Below, piece by piece: positions 59,430 to 64,000 of a DNA stretch of 64,000 nt. The position numbers and the translations under genes were made by a program. This DNA is from Bacteroidota bacterium (lineage in GTDB: Bacteria; Bacteroidota; Bacteroidia; UKL13-3). How positions within the stretch are numbered: the stretch's first letter is position 1; each line of letters starts with the position of its first letter. The notes beneath the pieces are model-generated. The model saw only the letters and a program-made list of their open reading frames with translations, ran no database searches and had not been told where the DNA came from. The stretch lies in NCBI GenBank assembly GCA_947464275.1, contig CANHVU010000007.1, positions 62,001 to 126,000 of the forward strand, in the 5' to 3' direction.

Positions 59430-60416
59430 TTGAAATACGAAGAAGAAATTGCTGAACATTTACATAATAAAAATGCCATTGATGAAAGTAGCTATCAATC
59501 AATTGTTTTTAATATTAAAACACAAAAGTTTTCACTTCATTGGGAATTACGCACCTTGCTTTATATTGGAATCACGCTTTTTACCTCGGGTTTAAGTGTT
59601 TTTATTTATAATAATATTGGTGAATTAGGACATATAGCGCTCATTATTTTGCTTTTTGGAGCTTGTGCTGCATCTTATTGGTACATTTTTAAAAATTCAC
59701 TTCCTTTTAGCAATCAGCAAGTTAATCATACAAATCCATTTTACGATTATGCTGTTCTTTTAGCTTCGCTATTGCTGATAAGTGCCATTGGCTATTTACA
59801 GTTTAAATATAATTTATTGGGTAACTTAGCTAGTTTTTCGGCTTTAATTATTTCGTTAATATTATTTGCAACTGCTCTTCGATTTGACCATAAAGGAGTT
59901 TTAACATTGGCAATCAGTTTTCATGCTTCGTTTTTTGGATTGGTGGTTACTCCACTTCAGTTTTTGGATAACATGGATAATTTTGCTGAACAAAATTTAC
60001 TATATGTGGCTTTGGGTTTAGGTGTATTACTTTATGTCTATGTTCTTATTATTAATTATTTACAATTAAAAGTGCATTTTGCCATTGTATTGTTACATTT
60101 TGCAGTTAACATATTTTTGATTGCTGCTTTAATGGGCGTTTTTACCCAATCTTTTTCGGGTATTTATTATTTAATTTTATTGATAGGTAGTATTGTGAGT
60201 TTTTTAAAAGCCAAGCATTATCAATCGTTTGCTATTTATTTAACTTTGGTTTTAACTAATTTTATAGCTTTAAGTTATTTTATATTAAAAGCTCTTTTTG
60301 ATTTTGATGCCAGTGCAGCTATATATTTAGGCTTCTTATATGTAATTTTTGGTGGAGTTGGTTTGGTTTATTTATTAAAGAATCATAAAACAATTTTAGG
60401 CTATGATAAAGTATAA
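59430..60416 (+). CDS. DUF2157-like multi-pass membrane protein
   Basis: 328 residues with about nine membrane helices (TLLYIGITLFTSGLSVFIY, IALIILLFGACAASYWYIF, and so on) after a short soluble N terminus (MKYEEEIAEHLHNKNAIDESS), the layout of DUF2157 proteins. The start is TTG at 59430, the first start codon after an in-frame stop at 59409-59411 and after the promoter element. The last 14 bases overlap the next gene, which is another multi-pass membrane protein, so the two are almost certainly co-expressed. Function unknown. Confidence 0.78.
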   Translation: MKYEEEIAEHLHNKNAIDESSYQSIVFNIKTQKFSLHWELRTLLYIGITLFTSGLSVFIYNNIGELGHIALIILLFGACAASYWYIFKNSLPFSNQQVNHTNPFYDYAVLLASLLLISAIGYLQFKYNLLGNLASFSALIISLILFATALRFDHKGVLTLAISFHASFFGLVVTPLQFLDNMDNFAEQNLLYVALGLGVLLYVYVLIINYLQLKVHFAIVLLHFAVNIFLIAALMGVFTQSFSGIYYLILLIGSIVSFLKAKHYQSFAIYLTLVLTNFIALSYFILKALFDFDASAAIYLGFLYVIFGGVGLVYLLKNHKTILGYDKV

Positions 60417-61557
60417 TATAGAAAAACTTACCAATGAATTGCTTTTGGCAGCAATTGCCAAATGGGTGAAAAAAGGTTGGGTTAAAGCCGAATCTTTACA
60501 AGAGCTCAATGCTGAAAAGTCCTATGTTAAAAACCATTTACTAAAACGTATTGGTTTATTTATTGCCACTTTTTTAAGTATTTGGGGTGTAATAGGTTTT
60601 TTTAGTTTGTTTTTAGTTCAGTTAGCCGATTCTGGCTTAGGTTTTATAGGTTTTTTATTAATGGCTTATGGTGCGGGTTTATTGGTGTTTTTAGAAAAAA
60701 TGATTGAGGAAAAACAATGGTATAAACAAGGAACAGATGATGCTTTTTTATTCAATGCCATTTTTTTATTATTTACAGGCTTCATACTTATAATAGAGCC
60801 AGACTTCAATCAAGCATGGTTTTTAGCAGGAAGCTTTCTTTTGGTTATAATAATTACTATGGTCAGTTATAGATACCTAAATTGGTTTTATGCTTTAATT
60901 GCTATATTGCTAATCAATAGTGTACCTATTCAGATTTTAGCTTTAATCAATACCCAATTGCTGTTTTTTGCAGCTTTGGTTTTAATTCCGTTAAACATAG
61001 TGGTACTGAAATTGGTGAAAAAGTATGAAATGTTTGATAACTTTGTTTTTATAAATTGTTTTAAATACATAAAATATGTTGCTTGCATAATGATGTACCT
61101 AGGCGTTAATTTGTATGTAATCAAAGAGTCAGCTTATCAATTACTGGGTGTTAACGAAATTCCGTTACAAGGTTTATTTTTAGCATTAACAATTATTTTT
61201 CCTTTGTTATTTATTGTTTTAGGGCTGTATTATAAACAAAAGTTTATGCTGCACAGCGGCTTGTTTTTGTTAATGCCAACAGCAGCAACTATTAGGGCTT
61301 ACTATGCGGTAATGCCCATTGAGATATCTTTAACTTTAGGTGGTTTGGTTTTGATTTTAGTTTCTTATTTTTCAATAAAACAAATTCAGAAAAACGATAC
61401 TCCATTTACTTTTGAAGCCAATGAAGAGGAGGGTTTAAGCAATGCTGAAGTAGTAATAATAGCTCAGCAATTTGGGTCTAAAAGTACTGAAACACCAAGC
61501 GATAAAACCTTTGGAGGTGGAACTTTTGGCGGTGCAGGAGCCGATGGAAGTTATTAA
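60403..61557 (+). CDS. DUF4401-like multi-pass membrane protein with Gly-rich tail
   Basis: 384 residues. Ten or more hydrophobic segments after a soluble N terminus (MIKYNIEKLTNELLLAAIAKWVKK). Pairing of DUF2157- and DUF4401-type proteins in one operon is familiar in proteobacteria and Bacteroidota, but the family label is tentative. The C terminus (KTFGGGTFGGAGADGSY) is Gly-rich and soluble. It overlaps the preceding gene by 14 bases. A terminator follows. Possibly forms a heteromeric membrane complex with its neighbour (inferred). Confidence 0.72.
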   Translation: MIKYNIEKLTNELLLAAIAKWVKKGWVKAESLQELNAEKSYVKNHLLKRIGLFIATFLSIWGVIGFFSLFLVQLADSGLGFIGFLLMAYGAGLLVFLEKMIEEKQWYKQGTDDAFLFNAIFLLFTGFILIIEPDFNQAWFLAGSFLLVIIITMVSYRYLNWFYALIAILLINSVPIQILALINTQLLFFAALVLIPLNIVVLKLVKKYEMFDNFVFINCFKYIKYVACIMMYLGVNLYVIKESAYQLLGVNEIPLQGLFLALTIIFPLLFIVLGLYYKQKFMLHSGLFLLMPTAATIRAYYAVMPIEISLTLGGLVLILVSYFSIKQIQKNDTPFTFEANEEEGLSNAEVVIIAQQFGSKSTETPSDKTFGGGTFGGAGADGSY

Positions 61558-61597
61558 AAAGTGATACTCATTGTTAATGAGTAATCACTATTTTTTT
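61556..61597. terminator. Bidirectional terminator overlapping the end of the T9SS gene
   Basis: AGTGATACTCATT / AATGAGTAATCACT stem (one bulged A) with T-run. Its right arm is the last codons of the minus-strand T9SS gene, so the coding end is part of the hairpin. Confidence 0.82.
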
Positions 61598-63433
61598 GCT
61601 TATAATAATTTTCTCGCCATCTTTAATCATCAGTTGGTAATAACCATTGGTAAGGTTTAACGAGTTAAATGTGAATCTATTTAAACCCGCCTTAGCCCTA
61701 TCTGTTAGTAAAAGTGTTTCTTTTCCCTGCATATCTATTATATAAAAACTTAACACTGATTTTTCTTCCATACTGAAATCAACGGTCATATATTCTTTAG
61801 CTGGTAAAGGATATACACTTACATCGTTGGTATTGGCTATTTGTTCTTTATTAGATAATTTACTGTCTGTATTTTTACTAATTCCTACCCAAGTTCTATT
61901 ATCGTTATTGAAACCAAAACTTCCATTATAATAAACTTTTCCTGGTTCATTGTATTTTAATTGAATACCACCATAGTCTCCCCAACGCTCCACAGAGTCG
62001 CCAATTAGTAATATGTTACTTTCACCTTGTTTCATAATTGCAGATGTAGAAATATTTAAATTTCTGTCAACATAAACTAGGCTATTTCCTGGAAAACTTC
62101 TTGGTGAAACATGGCTCAATGAAATCATAGCGCTATTATCACCTAATCCATTTCCACAATAAGCTATACTTGGATAACCAAAATCCATGGTATCTGAACT
62201 AATTAACTGCAAGTTTGCTTTTAATTGGTTTGGTCCCCAATAATTATCAATAGTAATTAAGTAACATCCTGCTGAATTATAACGAGCGTCCACTGAGTTG
62301 CCTACTAAATAGAAAATACCATTTTCATACATGGCACTAAGCACTCTTGCATCATTGGTTTGTAGTTTTTTACCATTAGGTTGAAATGCATTAGGTTGTA
62401 AACCATAGTGATTATTAGCTTTAACGACAGTAGTTTTTAATGCTGCTTTACCCGATTTAATGGTATTTGTGATTTCATGCACAAATACTGTATCATTCCA
62501 TAATTGGTCAGGTCTAATAGAGAATAAAAACATATTTGGTCCATAAAGTTTACTACCACCTTTTGCCGGACAAACACTCCAAATTGGTTTATTATTGTAT
62601 TTAATATCGTAATAGATTTTTTGATTTAATGAATCGCCTTTAAATCCATTATCCTTATCCATTTGCCAGATAAAACTTTCCATGAATCCATTCTTCCAAT
62701 AAGTGTCGTCTTTTAATCTATTTAAGGTTAAAAAAAGTTCATTTTTCGATATAGAAATGATTGGGAAATCACTCCAACTACTATCACCAAAAATATTTCC
62801 TGGAATAGTATAGAAATTCCAATTTAAAGCAGGATTATTGGTTTGGCTAAAGCCTACAATAATTCTAGTATCTTTACTTGAACTACCTTGCATAAAAACT
62901 AAAATGAATTTGTCGGCTTCCGGATCGTAAATTATTCTAGGATCAAAAGTTCTATTCAAGTTATTAATACCTTTTGCAATTGATTGTAAAGTGCGGGCAG
63001 AAATAACTTTTCCGGTATCATTTAAAATATTCATGTTGGTATTTACTACACTACAAATGGTTCCATTATTACTAACAGCAATATCATTGTCATTTGGCGT
63101 GCCTTGAGTTACATTTGCTTTAAAACCTCTTATTTGAACTGGAGGAGTAACACTTCCTTTATTCAATTTTATTAAAGAGGTGCCATTGTAATTTAAAATT
63201 CCCTCTTGATGTTTTTGATCTAATAGCTGTTTGTTGATATTAAATGCTGTGGCTGGTTTTGGGTTTGCTGCTTTTATGAGCATTAACTTTGGGTCAAAGT
63301 CTTCATCTTTTTCACTCATGTTTATTACAGCAGCTAAAGAAGTTTTGGTGTCAACACTTTTATAGCTAAATTGAGCGTTGGCGCTCAATACAATGTTTAT
63401 GAACATTACCATTAAAATGATTTTATTTTTCAT
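61574..63433 (-). CDS. T9SS-secreted protein of unknown function
   Basis: 619 residues from the ATG at 63431-63433, which opens the signal peptide MKNKIILMVMF...SANAQ; an in-frame start 39 bases further upstream would overlap the EVE gene and is rejected. The main part (about 80-520) is beta-rich, with DPEADKFILVFMQGSS, DSSWSDFPIISISKNELFLTLN and ERWGDYGGIQLKYN, resembling a sialidase/beta-propeller-like fold. T9SS sorting domain from about 539 (SVYPLPAKEYMTVDF ... LTNGYYQLMI). The specific function is unknown; a surface or secreted enzyme is possible. It lies 10 bp after the EVE gene on the same strand. Confidence 0.82.
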   Translation of the reverse strand: MKNKIILMVMFINIVLSANAQFSYKSVDTKTSLAAVINMSEKDEDFDPKLMLIKAANPKPATAFNINKQLLDQKHQEGILNYNGTSLIKLNKGSVTPPVQIRGFKANVTQGTPNDNDIAVSNNGTICSVVNTNMNILNDTGKVISARTLQSIAKGINNLNRTFDPRIIYDPEADKFILVFMQGSSSKDTRIIVGFSQTNNPALNWNFYTIPGNIFGDSSWSDFPIISISKNELFLTLNRLKDDTYWKNGFMESFIWQMDKDNGFKGDSLNQKIYYDIKYNNKPIWSVCPAKGGSKLYGPNMFLFSIRPDQLWNDTVFVHEITNTIKSGKAALKTTVVKANNHYGLQPNAFQPNGKKLQTNDARVLSAMYENGIFYLVGNSVDARYNSAGCYLITIDNYWGPNQLKANLQLISSDTMDFGYPSIAYCGNGLGDNSAMISLSHVSPRSFPGNSLVYVDRNLNISTSAIMKQGESNILLIGDSVERWGDYGGIQLKYNEPGKVYYNGSFGFNNDNRTWVGISKNTDSKLSNKEQIANTNDVSVYPLPAKEYMTVDFSMEEKSVLSFYIIDMQGKETLLLTDRAKAGLNRFTFNSLNLTNGYYQLMIKDGEKIIISKKIVITH

Positions 63434-63443
63434 GTTTTTAAAA

Positions 63444-63848
63444 TTATTTAGCAAGTAACAAAATATAATCAAATTCTTCTTTTTTTAGTTCCATAACTGA
63501 AAGTCGGCCTTGGCGCACGAGTCCTATATCTTTTAAGTTTTCATCGGCTTTTATTTGCTCTAAAGTAACAGTTTTTTTTAACTTTTTAAATGGAGCCAAA
63601 TCCACTACCACCCAGTTTTTGTCTTCGGTAGTAGGATCTTGATAATGCTCTTTTACTACTTTAGCTATTCCAACTATTTCTTTACCCTCGTTACTATGGT
63701 ACCAAAGTACTAAGTCGCCCTTTTTCATTTCTCGTAAATTATTGCGTGCTTGATAGTTACGTACTCCATCCCAAAATGTTTTTCCGTCTTTTTCAAATTG
63801 ATCCCAGCTGTATTTAAAGGGCTCCGATTTTACTAACCAATGTCTCAT
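63444..63848 (-). CDS. EVE-domain protein
   Basis: 134 residues, one EVE domain: RHWLVKSEPFKYSWDQFEKDGKTFWDGVRNYQARNNLREMKKGDLVLWYHS near the N terminus and LVRQGRLSVMELKKEEFDYIL at the end, a close likeness to thymocyte-nuclear-protein-1-type members. EVE domains belong to the PUA-like fold and can bind modified bases in DNA or RNA. In bacteria they may act as readers of nucleic-acid modification; the target here is not known. The gene stops 10 bp before the T9SS gene start on the same strand. Confidence 0.93.
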   Translation of the reverse strand: MRHWLVKSEPFKYSWDQFEKDGKTFWDGVRNYQARNNLREMKKGDLVLWYHSNEGKEIVGIAKVVKEHYQDPTTEDKNWVVVDLAPFKKLKKTVTLEQIKADENLKDIGLVRQGRLSVMELKKEEFDYILLLAK

Positions 63849-63871
63849 TGTATAAATTCTAGCTATATTTT

Positions 63872-64000
63872 TTAATTAAAATGGTAGTATTCTAATACTT
63901 TATTTTGTTTTTTATCAAATGCTATTTCTGTTTGGCTGCCTTTGCTTTTACTGTAAACAAAACCAACACTTGTTGGGTCGGCAGCAATGGCTTCCCAGTG
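63872..64000 (-). CDS. 3' end of an unidentified gene (cut by window edge)
   Basis: Minus strand, open from the window edge to the TAA at 63872-63874: 42 residues ending HWEAIAADPTSVGF, VYSKSKGSQTEIAFDKK, QNKVLEYYHFN. The coding look (no stops, sensible composition) and position 23 bp before the EVE gene on the same strand support a real gene. The family cannot be recognised from this tail. Confidence 0.7.
   Translation of the reverse strand, partial: HWEAIAADPTSVGFVYSKSKGSQTEIAFDKKQNKVLEYYHFN

Noticed and set aside
63434-63472. Upstream start for the T9SS gene at 61574-63433
   Set aside because: It overlaps the EVE gene end and hides the signal peptide behind 13 extra residues.
1-64000. 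tRNA, rRNA, CRISPR arrays and prophage genes
   Set aside because: No cloverleaf-type GTTCRA arms with acceptor ends, no regularly spaced direct repeats and no phage structural or integrase genes were seen.

Overview
This 64 kb window comes from a low-GC member of the Bacteroidota, most likely a free-living relative of the Chitinophagales/Sphingobacteriia/Flavobacteriia (the exact order cannot be fixed from the sequence alone). The evidence is: a fused LpxC-FabZ gene, a PorQ homologue of the type IX secretion system (T9SS), at least four secreted proteins ending in a T9SS sorting domain, several LruC/DUF4476/SPOR-type envelope proteins, almost no Shine-Dalgarno sequences, and many start regions preceded by the Bacteroidota -7 element TAnnTTTG. 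It is ordinary chromosome. No rRNA, tRNA, CRISPR array, prophage or complete insertion sequence was seen.

Layout. 1-5.6 kb: 5' end of anmK (minus, cut by the window edge, GTG start) and a divergent 1793-residue T9SS repeat protein. 5.7-11.6 kb: a minus-strand run of core metabolism (ispD, sucC, a front-end-type fatty acid desaturase, rpe-pdxA, a beta-barrel protein). 11.9-20.7 kb: plus-strand LruC lipoprotein, LD-carboxypeptidase, a 1458-residue secreted protein of unknown function, plsY, clpS and a lone CoA-transferase A subunit. 20.7-23.6 kb: minus-strand acyl-CoA desaturase, a coupled UbiA prenyltransferase/DUF502 pair and a SpoU methyltransferase. 23.7-29.7 kb: two related outer-membrane proteins (tandem barrel + SPOR; TSP3 + OmpA), a DEAD-box helicase, a 76-residue zinc-ribbon membrane protein and a CXXCH T9SS protein. 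29.7-32 kb: lpxC-fabZ and lpxA, driven by a canonical promoter. 32-37.4 kb: accessory stretch with pirin, a three-gene cluster of unknowns (including a 59-residue membrane protein), a DUF4476 protein and a pRiA4b ORF-3/TnpR-like protein. 37.4-47.8 kb: exonuclease, MFS-lhgO overlap, zinc-ribbon/ArsC, a CCG-domain iron-sulfur protein, a T9SS protein with its barrel neighbour, a YheT hydrolase, and porQ-cmk. 48-53.7 kb: a PiT phosphate transporter and the class Ia ribonucleotide reductase operon nrdB-nrdA. 53.8-64 kb: TPR protein, dnaG, a second DEAD-box helicase with DbpA and RGG-type tails, two overlapping membrane proteins, a T9SS protein, an EVE-domain protein and the 3' end of an unknown gene.

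The most noteworthy structure is between nrdB and nrdA. A gene for an S23/IVS-type four-helix-bundle protein sits there, bounded by a perfect 20-bp inverted repeat (50772-50791 and 51220-51239) that lies only 14 bp after nrdB and 11 bp before nrdA. Elsewhere this protein family is known from intervening sequences inside 23S rRNA genes, where the ORF sits on a stem formed by terminal inverted repeats and is cut out of the RNA. The arrangement here looks like the same design lodged in an mRNA operon. Other points worth following are a DnaJ-like zinc-ribbon fused to an ArsC-family reductase, a dispersed family of short palindromes (stem CTCC/GGAG with TTC or GAA loops), a second repeat cluster with an 18-bp perfect stem, and dnaG starting with TTG a few bases after its promoter.
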